Origin: a virus
Reading direction: 5' to 3' (one strand)
DNA: 24,081 nt
Virus record (IMG/VR): IMGVR_UViG_3300031227_004654
Location: 1-24,081 of that record
This document shows positions 15,601-21,720 of this stretch, in pieces (position 1 is the first letter of the stretch; the number at the start of each line of letters is the position of its first letter). Position numbers and translations under genes: made by a program. The notes beneath the pieces are model-generated. The model had not been told where the DNA came from and searched no databases. It saw only the letters and a list, made by a program, of their open reading frames with translations.

Positions 15601-15920
15601 GCTATTATAACATCTGGTTTAAAAGTATCTAATGTTTGTGTGAAAGGAGAGCTCTCAAAGTTTCCTTTTGGGTCGTCATAGTTATGATTCCAACCAACTG
15701 GATGTCCATATGGATTTCTTGTGTCAGATGTTGTATATTGTTTCCAAGGAAAGTTCCATTTAAGCCCCCGCTCTTTAGCTGAGTGCCAGAACCAACCAAA
15801 CTGTGCTACTTCATACTTTCCACTATTGTGTAGTCTAATTCCCAGCTCTTTACATGCTACACCCATTCCAGTATCTATCGCTGCTGAATCACCTACTAAT
15901 AATATGCGTGGTTTATCCAT
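12696..15920 (-). CDS. Giant protein with three tandem GT-B glycosyltransferase units
   Basis: A 1074-aa protein. The start at 15920 (MDKPRILLVG) is preceded by GGAAGGGG. An upstream in-frame ATG would run into the structured RNA and is rejected. Unit 1 (about 1-415) is a full GT4-like enzyme with E309/E317 as an EX7E motif (EGWGLTTTEAMSCG). Unit 2 (about 435-785) has WCNSTFVKDIFVRNG, VIPNG and EGFCQPVLDSLASG, with D686 replacing the second Glu. Unit 3 (about 790-1074) is shorter and diverged, yet keeps E983/E991 in EGFEKTVAEGLMCG. A single polypeptide could therefore add two or three sugars in sequence, probably in the cytoplasm. There are no membrane segments. Fused double GT4 proteins are known, but three units in a phage protein is notable. 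Confidence 0.88.
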   Translation of the reverse strand: MDKPRILLVGDSAAIDTGMGVACKELGIRLHNSGKYEVAQFGWFWHSAKERGLKWNFPWKQYTTSDTRNPYGHPVGWNHNYDDPKGNFESSPFTQTLDTFKPDVIIAIADLWMADHIYFSPRRNEFKFIHEFPIDGGPVPPSWVKLIKNADLPVVMSKYALRVCHDVDPFVHIEQIPRGVNTSTFRPYPNKSELRKKYLPSTEGEFVVGVFDRYQDRKQIPRAIEAFAKFKQLHTNDKCSLYLHLDQNDGHSAKQKKFLLGENGIIGRYNITQSVLVNNRVTVEKGVELQELVGLYNCCDVKISAAQGEGWGLTTTEAMSCGIPCIGPDYTTFPEHFEGDRGLLAKVATFIVGQYNVDRALVDTNDLARCIEVLYRSKELRSQISLKSRQYALSLDWSSVYGRWENIIDTLLHKRTYTVSSRPESIRIARDKQEINIQGAIYENTGFSIVTAGFAKGLRDLGHKISITPRIDKPANYDVGDLQQLIDKDKYNDVEIINHMPDECVRRIDESVARVKIIYSPWEMTEVKDEWIDMINRKADAFWCNSTFVKDIFVRNGASADKITVIPNGITVNTNSSAAVLDTDKKYRFLALGNLGDVRKNTATLLQAYLAEFSGDDDVCLVAKSQPGHVNSDPTELYETMIRGIDNPAEVKIIHEDMDDLSPLYKACDCLVTVSHAEGFCQPVLDSLASGMAVIAPNYGGYLDFASNITRFMGITHRLSAAIKSPVYLQGAKWCDIDFKPLMHAMRKMYGAGIVNDGENRVPDYTWENTAKKIDEALKTLEKIPRKTRIYYKNFCKNMWNDDNRTNIMRYAPSLVEFTDNCGDADIQIIDIAKLADFTNLCCKNYIINFHCRGVWSEEKIEDYLPYFKNALMVYSHLDLQSELPELTNFIRGPWGTNHRNFYHMVDNTHKYIILNTGSVAETEGIYESIIAADAVDKNIIHTGPNLQLKNKSYHVCREFLTISNLCYMYHTCSYTSGMRRIEGFEKTVAEGLMCGSRPICFDTPLYRHWYGDLVEYVKEGTKEETTSGLIDIFKKEPRKVTKKEREITAKMFSWVNVAKIYWKSLNTLINGEK

Positions 15921-15939
15921 ATTCCCCTTCCCTATGTAA

Positions 15940-15999
15940 GAGCCAGAGAGGGATGGCAGGGGGACCACCCCTCTCCGCATGGGCACAATGCGTTGGCTC
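15940..15999 (-). ncRNA. Predicted three-way-junction RNA in the leader of the sugar cassette
   Basis: On the minus strand, GAGCCA (15999-15994) pairs with TGGCTC (15945-15940) to enclose two hairpins. Hairpin 1 is CGCAT/ATGCG (15992-15988 with 15980-15976, 7-nt loop). Hairpin 2 is an 11-bp arm (15975-15965) with 15956-15946, one G-U and an 8-nt loop. Only one base is unpaired at the junction. The element sits between the stop of the 345-aa surface protein and the Shine-Dalgarno of the giant glycosyltransferase. It could be a 5' regulatory element, a processing site or a transcript 3' end. I do not recognise the family. Confidence 0.55.
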
Positions 16000-16004
16000 G
16001 ATTT

Positions 16005-17042
16005 TTATTCTTCGCACCAGTCCGATCTAAGCGACATATTTGTGTCGCTAGTGTGAGTAGTTACCTTTATAAGATAATCTTCGTTTTGTTTGAGTATCAT
16101 CTTGCCATCTGAATTTTCGCTACCACCTATCTTGGAACTTTCTCCAACAAACGCAACCTCTAGTACAGTACCATCTGCACCAACGGTCGGATCGCTGTAA
16201 TAGCTAAGAGATGTATTATTAACAGAATTCCTATCCATATTATATGCAGAAATAGGCGTTCCAGAACTAGATACCGTAGGGTTCTCTAGTAAAGTTGCGG
16301 TTACCTGTTTATCTACATACAGCGTAGATGTTAAATGAACTCTAGTAGCTGTATTTGGAGCGTGTATTAACCAATATTTGCTATTACCCGATGAAGCAAC
16401 TATACCACTAGCAGTTGCTGCGTAGCAAGTACCTTCGTGTACGTTGTGGTGTTCTACACTCATAGTTACTAGGTACCCATCATCAGCTACAGTCGCATCA
16501 TATGTACCATCTGTAATTTTTACTTTACCTATGGTGGTTCCTTCTCCAGGATTTAATCCCACTAAACCACTTACAGCTACTGTATCTTGTATTCCAGACA
16601 CCACAATTGGTGTAGTAGAATATACACCGCCGTCTACCGTTATTGAATTGCCACCATCCTGAATATTAACAGCGGCTGCTCCAGCTGCATTATCTACTGT
16701 TACATCTGAACCATTAGCATCTACATCTACTATACCAGATACAATTACTGGGGGCTGATACGATATACCTATACCATCTGGGGCTGAGACGCTTACATCA
16801 AGCGCACCGCCTGTAGATGTGAGAGCATTACCAGTGCTATCATATATGTCATCTTTCTGATGAAATGAAGAAGAACTTACCAATGCTTGTGATAAATTAC
16901 CAAGTTCATCTCTGAAAACAGTTACGTTTTCTATATTAATACCACTAACGGAAAGTTCCGTATCTACCATTAGTTTACCTGATGAATTTACTAATGCTGG
17001 ATACCTATTACCGTCTCCACCACGTATAACAACACTACTCAT
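16005..17042 (-). CDS. Beta-rich virion surface / fibre-like protein
   Basis: A 345-aa protein beginning MSSVVIRGGDGNRYPALVNS. The first 190 residues are low in charge and rich in Val/Asp/Gly/Ser/Thr, with repeated short strands (VDVDANGSDVTVDNAAGAAA, VNIQDGGNSITVDGG), typical of beta-prism or fibre-like phage proteins. The C-terminal half has a more compact domain (SKYWLIHAPNTATRVHLTST, then a SDTNMSLRSDWCEE end), often seen on phage surface proteins. Its Ser/Thr-rich surface makes it a candidate target for the neighbouring glycosyltransferases. It is preceded by AAGGAG. A structured RNA and a strong hairpin follow its stop. Confidence 0.7.
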   Translation of the reverse strand: MSSVVIRGGDGNRYPALVNSSGKLMVDTELSVSGINIENVTVFRDELGNLSQALVSSSSFHQKDDIYDSTGNALTSTGGALDVSVSAPDGIGISYQPPVIVSGIVDVDANGSDVTVDNAAGAAAVNIQDGGNSITVDGGVYSTTPIVVSGIQDTVAVSGLVGLNPGEGTTIGKVKITDGTYDATVADDGYLVTMSVEHHNVHEGTCYAATASGIVASSGNSKYWLIHAPNTATRVHLTSTLYVDKQVTATLLENPTVSSSGTPISAYNMDRNSVNNTSLSYYSDPTVGADGTVLEVAFVGESSKIGGSENSDGKMILKQNEDYLIKVTTHTSDTNMSLRSDWCEE

Positions 17043-17068
17043 TTTACATCTCCTTGTTACCTGAATAA

Positions 17069-17095
17069 CCTTCGCACCGCAGCCCCCGCGTGAGG
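17069..17095 (-). promoter_or_regulatory. Weaker hairpin before the surface protein gene
   Basis: CCT/AGG and a CAC-GC/GC-GTG stem with bulges enclose a 7-nt GGGGGCT loop on the minus strand. About 8 bp can form. It lies between the 67-aa gene's stop and the Shine-Dalgarno of the surface protein. No U-tract follows. Support is modest. Confidence 0.35.
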
Positions 17096-17103
17096 ATGAT
17101 TAC

Positions 17104-17307
17104 TTATTTCGTTGTAGGATTTCTCCTACTTATTATTTCTTGATTCAATATCTCTAGTTCTTTCTGAAGAGAACCAAGAGCGATACTCTTATCATATACA
17201 AGTATCTTTAACTCATCTACTGATAAATCTTTTATGGTGCGTTGCTGTGGTACTGCCTGTGCTTCTTTTTTTCCCATGCCTTCCATCTTCTTTGCTTCGT
17301 CTGCCAT
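17104..17307 (-). CDS. Small coiled-coil hypothetical protein
   Basis: A 67-aa protein. A polar N-terminus (MADEAKKMEGMGKKEAQAVP) is followed by a predicted coiled coil from about 24 to 62 (LSVDELKILVYDKSIALGSL and a KELEILNQEI heptad-like stretch). Small helical proteins of this type commonly sit between capsid and tail genes, but no function is known. It is clearly translated: AGGGAGGA lies just upstream of its ATG. Confidence 0.7.
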   Translation of the reverse strand: MADEAKKMEGMGKKEAQAVPQQRTIKDLSVDELKILVYDKSIALGSLQKELEILNQEIISRRNPTTK

Positions 17308-17327
17308 TTCTTCCTCCCTGTTTGGTG

Positions 17328-17402
17328 TTAGTTACACGATAATCTTATTATAAAAAATGCCACAACTACTACTATAATTATAAAAATATAATAATCTCTC
17401 AT
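17328..17402 (-). CDS. 24-aa single-span membrane microprotein
   Basis: A 24-codon frame starts with an ATG that shares the last A of the upstream TAA (TAATG, at 17402). After four residues (MRDY) it is almost entirely hydrophobic (YIFIIIVVVVAFFII), then ends with a short RLSCN tail. This is a plausible transmembrane helix. It is below usual gene-finding limits. The TAATG overlap matches other genes in the window, which supports translation by re-initiation. Its role is unknown; holin-like or membrane-anchoring functions are possible. Confidence 0.5.
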   Translation of the reverse strand: MRDYYIFIIIVVVVAFFIIRLSCN

Positions 17403-17695
17403 TAGAATTTTGTCTGTAGCGTGTCTTCATAATATTTGATAATAAGCTCATCATTCTTCATGGCTTGTGTTAAAAAGTGCGTGTTCGCTTTACCCATATC
17501 TACGTACTTCTTTTTGATGAACTTAAACACGGCTTCATTGCCCTTAAGTTTTTGTATCTTTAATATCATATGCATCAGCATAAATTGACCGAAGATATAT
17601 GAGTTGCTTATAATCTGCTCAAACTTTTCGTCTTCTGCTTGTTGCCCAGTCAACTCTTCTTTAATTTCTTCTTCCCTTTTAAAATCTTTACGCAT
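17402..17695 (-). CDS. Small helical hypothetical protein
   Basis: A 97-aa protein, mostly alpha-helical and charged (KREEEIKEELTGQQAEDEKF), with a Met/Phe-rich middle (SYIFGQFMLMHMILKIQKLK) that is too polar to be a clear membrane span. GGGGA precedes its ATG, which lies 1 nt after the upstream stop. No family is recognised. It belongs to the cluster of small genes after the major capsid protein. Confidence 0.65.
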   Translation of the reverse strand: MRKDFKREEEIKEELTGQQAEDEKFEQIISNSYIFGQFMLMHMILKIQKLKGNEAVFKFIKKKYVDMGKANTHFLTQAMKNDELIIKYYEDTLQTKF

Positions 17696-17696
17696 T

Positions 17697-18305
17697 TTAT
17701 TTCCCCATTATTAAATCGTTAACATTATCCCTAGATTTTACCTTTTTATCTTCTGGTAGATAGTTATGCTCTAAAATAAAACTCGTAACAGTGGGTGATG
17801 TATCACTAGCACTACTACGAGTCAATGTAAACTTCAATCGTAAGTCACTATACTTCTTCTGATAGGTACCACCAAAATCCCCCTCATGACCATCATTAAG
17901 ACGCCACTCCTGCTTATCGTCTTTAATCCTTAACCATCTGGTACTACCATCATTAGATGCATGTAAACGTATACGTCCACCATTATTTGATGCTATTAAT
18001 TTTTTATATAAAACCTTTGTTATGTCACGCCACATTCCTGTGGATTCGTTGCGTGTTAAATTGGCAAGCTGTGGTGACACTATAGTGGCACTTAGCTGAC
18101 CAGAGTCCATACTGATGACACCAGCTGTTAAAGTACAATTGGTAAGCGTATAGCTACTCCAAACAATATTTTCTGGAGTAACAACCGTATGATTTAATTC
18201 AGGATATACCTTTTTGTTTGGTTGAATTACTTTATAATCACATCTTGGGCATACGTAGGACATCCTGAGTTTTTTTAATGTGCTGCCATCGCGTGGACAT
18301 TTCAT
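17697..18305 (-). CDS. Zinc-ribbon plus beta-sandwich virion-associated protein
   Basis: A 202-aa protein. The N-terminus has a zinc-ribbon-like arrangement, C3-P-R-D6 and C19-P-R-C22, with Asp in place of one Cys, so metal binding may be altered. From about 30 onward it is beta-rich: WSSYTLTNCTLTAGVISMDS, LHASNDGSTRWLRIKDDKQE, and a strand-rich end. This resembles discoidin or jelly-roll domains of phage accessory virion proteins. It lies between capsid and surface protein genes, and a virion surface role is inferred only from position and fold type. Confidence 0.6.
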   Translation of the reverse strand: MKCPRDGSTLKKLRMSYVCPRCDYKVIQPNKKVYPELNHTVVTPENIVWSSYTLTNCTLTAGVISMDSGQLSATIVSPQLANLTRNESTGMWRDITKVLYKKLIASNNGGRIRLHASNDGSTRWLRIKDDKQEWRLNDGHEGDFGGTYQKKYSDLRLKFTLTRSSASDTSPTVTSFILEHNYLPEDKKVKSRDNVNDLIMGK

Positions 18306-18306
18306 A

Positions 18307-18453
18307 TTATTTTACTCTTTTTCGTCTATTTCCCCTACCTGCGCCTCTACCATCTTCTGGCATTCCTCTTGATGTTGCTCCTGGACAATTGCCTCTTTGC
18401 CCGCCCGTTTTTGCACCCCTACCATTTGGACCAGTAGAATCTCGTCTTGGCAT
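18307..18453 (-). CDS. 48-aa Gly/Arg-rich small protein
   Basis: A 48-aa frame, 1 nt upstream of the next gene's start, with GGGAG 5 nt before its ATG. It begins MPRRDSTGPNGRGAKTGGQR and has a short GNCPGA, ending in a basic NRRKRVK. The 'MPR-DGTGPnG-G--TG---G-C-G' pattern is found in many small proteins of phages and environmental bacteria (DUF5320-like), of unknown function. The high positive charge suggests nucleic-acid or capsid-interior contact, but this is inference. Confidence 0.7.
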   Translation of the reverse strand: MPRRDSTGPNGRGAKTGGQRGNCPGATSRGMPEDGRGAGRGNRRKRVK

Positions 18454-18471
18454 ATCATCTCCCTTTGATTT

Positions 18472-18503
18472 GGTGGGACGGGAATTAATTTACCCGCCCC
18501 ACC
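18472..18503 (-). promoter_or_regulatory. Strong hairpin downstream of the major capsid gene
   Basis: GGTGGGGCGGG (18503-18493) pairs with CCCGTCCCACC (18482-18472): ten Watson-Crick pairs and one G-U, with a 10-nt A/T loop. It begins 17 nt after the capsid stop and ends before the Shine-Dalgarno of the 48-aa gene. No U-tract follows. It is likely a transcript 3'-end, stability or attenuation element. Confidence 0.7.
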
Positions 18504-18520
18504 TATATGTGAAAACCAAC

Positions 18521-19471
18521 TTATACGTTAGTTACCATGCATATTTGTTTGCCTCTGAACACAACTGGTACAAATGTCTTAAAGAGCTGTACTCTTATAG
18601 ACCTAATACCTTCTTCGGCCCACCTACGTACTGTAAGTGGTTCTGCTACATAAGTAAGACCCAATGAAGGACCTCTCTTGCAGACTACAGCATTAGTATC
18701 TGGCTGCATAGCGATTTCAGTAGCGCCATCAAGAATCGAAGCACTAGACTGACTAACGCTAGTATAAACACAGTCTGAAACAAATACGTCAAGACCTACA
18801 ATGTTCGGGATAGAACGACTTCTACCAGAAACTACTGGAGCTTCGATATTAGTTGTTATACCTGAATACTTATAGATGTCCTTAATATCAGCATGATTCA
18901 TCAAGTCTAATTCAACCTGTGGGCTAATTATAAGGGTATCTGGCTGTACATGTTGCTGTGTAAGAATGTTCTTTGCAGCATTACGTAAGTCAGCTACTGG
19001 GGTAGAGCTCGCGCTTACCCAGTTTGCAGACGCTGCAACAGCAGTTGCCGAAGCACCAGCTACTATAGCATCTATGATTACCTTCTCTTCACGAAGTGCG
19101 AGAGTATCAGCTAGGAACTCAACTTCATCAGTAATAAGAGAACGACCCGCAGATACTGCTATCTTTGAGTTCTTATTCATCAGAAACTTGACTGCTCTTT
19201 CGCTAATCTTTCCACCAATCCGATATTCCTTCATGGTGAAAGTTTCCTCGTCATAACTTGTGTTAAGAAGTGTATCTTCTCCACCTTCACCTACTTCTGG
19301 AGCCATTTGCCCGTAAGCAACGCCTCCATAACTCTTGTAATAACCACTAAATTCAGGGAACGATCTTTCAGGCAAAATAGCTGTCATGAAAAGAACGCCT
19401 TGAGTTTTCTTAATGGCTATACCAGTGAGTTTTTTAGGATGTAAGTCAGCCTGTATCTCATAACCTATCAT
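18521..19471 (-). CDS. Major capsid protein (HK97 fold)
   Basis: A 316-aa protein. The N-terminal part (AILPERSFPEFSGYYKSYGG, then YDEETFTMKEYRIGGKISER) and the body (VEFLADTLALREEKVIIDAI, TLIISPQVELDLMNHADIKD) match HK97-fold major capsid proteins without a long N-terminal delta domain, in line with the separate or fused scaffold upstream. The C-terminus (VRRWAEEGIRSIRVQLFKTF) ends in P-domain-like strands. It is preceded by a perfect AAGGAG, follows the decoration gene by 15 nt, and is followed by a strong hairpin. It would build the icosahedral shell. Confidence 0.85.
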   Translation of the reverse strand: MIGYEIQADLHPKKLTGIAIKKTQGVLFMTAILPERSFPEFSGYYKSYGGVAYGQMAPEVGEGGEDTLLNTSYDEETFTMKEYRIGGKISERAVKFLMNKNSKIAVSAGRSLITDEVEFLADTLALREEKVIIDAIVAGASATAVAASANWVSASSTPVADLRNAAKNILTQQHVQPDTLIISPQVELDLMNHADIKDIYKYSGITTNIEAPVVSGRSRSIPNIVGLDVFVSDCVYTSVSQSSASILDGATEIAMQPDTNAVVCKRGPSLGLTYVAEPLTVRRWAEEGIRSIRVQLFKTFVPVVFRGKQICMVTNV

Positions 19472-19486
19472 TTTTTAACTCCTTGT

Positions 19487-19903
19487 TTAACCATCATTGT
19501 GGGAAATATTCACAAGAATTTTTCCGAAAGCTGAGGCACTTATTGTTTCGATTGCTATACCTACGGTAGTAGCTGCACCTAAACCAGAAGCATACGTTTT
19601 AATCGCACCACTTCCAGCACATACAACTTGGTCACCGATAGTTATACCAGCACCCGAGTCAACAAGCCTAGCAATACCGCCCTGATAAACAGTAGCGATA
19701 TCATTTGCTTCCCAATCAGCGTCAACATAGCCGATAATCTTCTGACTATTAGCAGTTCCCTGCTTAACAGTCAGCGCATCGAGTACGTCAACATTCTGTT
19801 CAACCACTTCACCTTCACCGATTGTTCCAGAAGCTTTGGCTTGAAATTCCCAAGGTCCCGCTACAGCAACGATATTACCTGCATACGTTTCTGAAACAGA
19901 CAT
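19487..19903 (-). CDS. Capsid decoration / cement protein (DUF2190-like)
   Basis: A 138-aa, beta-rich protein starting MSVSETYAGNIVAVAGPWEF. Its alternating Val/Gly/Ala strands (VVEQNVDVLDALTVKQGTAN, IARLVDSGAGITIGDQVVCA) resemble capsid cement or head-fibre stabilising proteins such as DUF2190 members and lambda gpD analogues. It sits immediately before the major capsid gene and after the protease-scaffold gene, the usual order. AAGGAG lies 8 nt upstream of its start. Confidence 0.75.
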   Translation of the reverse strand: MSVSETYAGNIVAVAGPWEFQAKASGTIGEGEVVEQNVDVLDALTVKQGTANSQKIIGYVDADWEANDIATVYQGGIARLVDSGAGITIGDQVVCAGSGAIKTYASGLGAATTVGIAIETISASAFGKILVNISHNDG

Positions 19904-19942
19904 TGTTATTTCTCCTTCATGTTACAATTGAGAAAGTTCTAG

Positions 19943-20422
19943 TTATTTCTTAGAATTTTTCTCGTAATATATATCTCTAGCGTCATCTACTGGTACGCCA
20001 TTATCCTTAGCATACTTTTCGATATTAGCTTCGATTTCTTCAGCACTCATTGACTCTAAGTCAACTTTGCTATCTTCGTCCTTCTTTGATTCTTGTGAGC
20101 TATGCTCATCCAAATCAACCTTTGGCTTACCTGCATTAAGAACTTCGATAAATTTACCTCTGTTCTCTTCAGAAAGACCCAGCATTAATTCCTTCATGCC
20201 TTCTTCCTGGGCGGGTAATACTTTGCCAGCGGCCTTAAGGTCAGCGAGTTCTTTGTCAACCTTAAACTGTGCTATTTCTAATTCTTTAGCCTTAACGTCA
20301 TCAGACATTTTAGCCAGCTTTGTATCTTTCTCCTTTATATCAGAAGAAAGCTTAACTTCTTTTTCCATCGCTTCTTTCAAAAGCGAAGATTCCTGTACAT
20401 CAGTTTTCTTTTCATCAGACAT
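19943..20422 (-). CDS. Predicted internally initiated scaffold protein (nested)
   Basis: Met410 of the protease-scaffold gene, beginning MSDEKKTDVQESS, has GGAG (20432-20435) at 9-nt spacing on the minus strand. Starting there gives a 159-aa protein that is almost entirely the coiled-coil scaffold (KEVKLSSDIKEKDTKLAKMS and following). This mirrors lambda C/Nu3 and Mu I/Z, where a free scaffold is made from an in-frame start inside the protease gene. It is predicted from sequence only. Confidence 0.6.
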   Translation of the reverse strand: MSDEKKTDVQESSLLKEAMEKEVKLSSDIKEKDTKLAKMSDDVKAKELEIAQFKVDKELADLKAAGKVLPAQEEGMKELMLGLSEENRGKFIEVLNAGKPKVDLDEHSSQESKKDEDSKVDLESMSAEEIEANIEKYAKDNGVPVDDARDIYYEKNSKK

Positions 20423-21649
20423 TGTATTTGTCTCCGTATCTTCGTTATCGTTTGCTAGACCAACATGCTCTTTGGCGGGGTCATGTTCGTCAGAAGCTTT
20501 ATTGTCTCTTGCCTTATCATCTGAGGAGTCAGACAAAGCTTGAGAAGATGCGGTAAGGTCTTCACCGTAAACTGGTCTATCGGTATAGGGTGTTCTATAT
20601 TCATAACTCTGACTCTCTACAACGCCATCAGAACTATTTTTAGTTTTAGTGTATCTCACGCTTACAGTTGAACCATACATACTAAACGATACATCTGTAG
20701 CGCCCTTAATTTTCTTACCGTTTACAGTAAGAAATGTGGTTTTAGGAGTACCTTTACTAGATATAGAAACATCTATTCCATCTGCCCAATCTATGGTTTC
20801 AATGTTTTCATCATGCTCTTCTTTATCATCTTCCTTTTTCTCTTCTTTAACTTCTTCCTTTTCTACTTTCTTAGGAGTAATGCTTATAGAGAGAGGCTCG
20901 CCATGCTCATCGTATATCTGAGCTGGCTGATGATCGTTCTCAGCATGTGCATCTATTTCGATTATTTCTCTTTTGGGAGGTTTTTTACCTATCTCTGTTT
21001 CTTCTACTTCGTAGTCCTTCATTCCTACCTCCGCTACGTCGCCATGTATGGCGGCTTCTTTAACATAAGGAAAAGCAACAGCACTAATCTCATGCAATTT
21101 GCCAGTTTCCCTATTTATGCTTACCGACCACTTTTTCATTAAACCCTTTTGCCATCTAGCAACTGCGTTATCTTCCACTAACATCAAATCAGCAAGCAAA
21201 AGCTTACCTTTACGATATAGCTTCTTAACCCAGCCTAATGTAGAGTTCCAACTATCGGAATGGTCTGCCTGCAATGGGATGTCATCTTCAGGATCAAACT
21301 GCCCTATCATATTCTTGTCTATGTATTTTTCATCGTATTTCTTATTACGATGCATACCAGTCTTAAATACGGGTATACCCTTAACCAGTAAGCCCTCTTC
21401 TGATTCAACCGTTTTTATATCTTTCCACTTAATCCTTTTTGACTTAAATAGTTCTACGACTGTTTCGTTAGAATTTTTAATAGTCTTAGCTTTAGCGTTA
21501 GCTATCCTCACTGCTCTACCCTCACAATCTGAATCACCTTTAGATTTACAATTAGCTAATGCAGCATTGGCTATAGAAACCCATGCAGCCTTCTGTGATG
21601 AGTTTAAGCCTTTTATTTTAGAATCAACATCTTTAATGGTCCAAGGCAT
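19943..21649 (-). CDS. Prohead protease fused to scaffold, with extra N-terminal and beta domains
   Basis: A 568-aa protein. Residues 1-55 (PWTIKDVDSKIKGLNSSQKA and onward) form a small ChaB-like domain common on phage head-morphogenesis proteins. A serine protease core spans about 60-205, with the likely catalytic His at 130 (PLQADHSDSWNSTLGWVKKL) and Ser at 189 (LHEISAVAFP), as in Mu gpI or S78-type proteases. An acidic linker leads to a beta-rich insert at about 287-357, not typical of these proteases. The last 159 residues form a charged coiled-coil scaffold. The protease matures the prohead and degrades the scaffold. GGAG lies 8 nt before the ATG. Confidence 0.82.
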   Translation of the reverse strand: MPWTIKDVDSKIKGLNSSQKAAWVSIANAALANCKSKGDSDCEGRAVRIANAKAKTIKNSNETVVELFKSKRIKWKDIKTVESEEGLLVKGIPVFKTGMHRNKKYDEKYIDKNMIGQFDPEDDIPLQADHSDSWNSTLGWVKKLYRKGKLLLADLMLVEDNAVARWQKGLMKKWSVSINRETGKLHEISAVAFPYVKEAAIHGDVAEVGMKDYEVEETEIGKKPPKREIIEIDAHAENDHQPAQIYDEHGEPLSISITPKKVEKEEVKEEKKEDDKEEHDENIETIDWADGIDVSISSKGTPKTTFLTVNGKKIKGATDVSFSMYGSTVSVRYTKTKNSSDGVVESQSYEYRTPYTDRPVYGEDLTASSQALSDSSDDKARDNKASDEHDPAKEHVGLANDNEDTETNTMSDEKKTDVQESSLLKEAMEKEVKLSSDIKEKDTKLAKMSDDVKAKELEIAQFKVDKELADLKAAGKVLPAQEEGMKELMLGLSEENRGKFIEVLNAGKPKVDLDEHSSQESKKDEDSKVDLESMSAEEIEANIEKYAKDNGVPVDDARDIYYEKNSKK

Positions 21650-21720
21650 TATTTCAACTCCTTCGGTTTCTTAGCTTTGCTTAGTTGCTTTGGTTTCCTT
21701 GGTTTCTGAAATTTAGCCAC
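21649..21720 (-). CDS. 23-aa Lys/Pro-rich microprotein
   Basis: A GTG-initiated, 23-codon frame (MAKFQKPRKPKQLSKAKK, then PKELK) fills the gap between portal and protease genes. Its TAA overlaps the protease ATG as TAATG, as at several real gene pairs here. The start overlaps the portal stop. No strong ribosome site precedes the GTG. It resembles small basic phage proteins but could be a chance frame in an A-rich spacer. Confidence 0.35.
   Translation of the reverse strand: MAKFQKPRKPKQLSKAKKPKELK

Noticed and set aside
3643-15920. Interpretation of the methyltransferases as DNA-modification or anti-restriction enzymes
   Set aside because: None shows a DNA methyltransferase catalytic motif (DPPY/NPPF or PC), and all lie among sugar-transfer genes, so small-molecule or glycan methylation fits better.
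15921-15986. Upstream in-frame start for the giant glycosyltransferase (22 extra residues)
   Set aside because: It would place the structured RNA inside the coding region; the ATG at 15920 has a strong GGAAGGGG site and the typical GT-B N-terminus.
21099-21674. Plus-strand open frame of 191 aa, and others such as 20067-20543 and 19628-19894
   Set aside because: They are antisense to well-supported minus-strand head genes, have Ser/Phe-rich shadow composition, and lack ribosome sites or recognisable domains.
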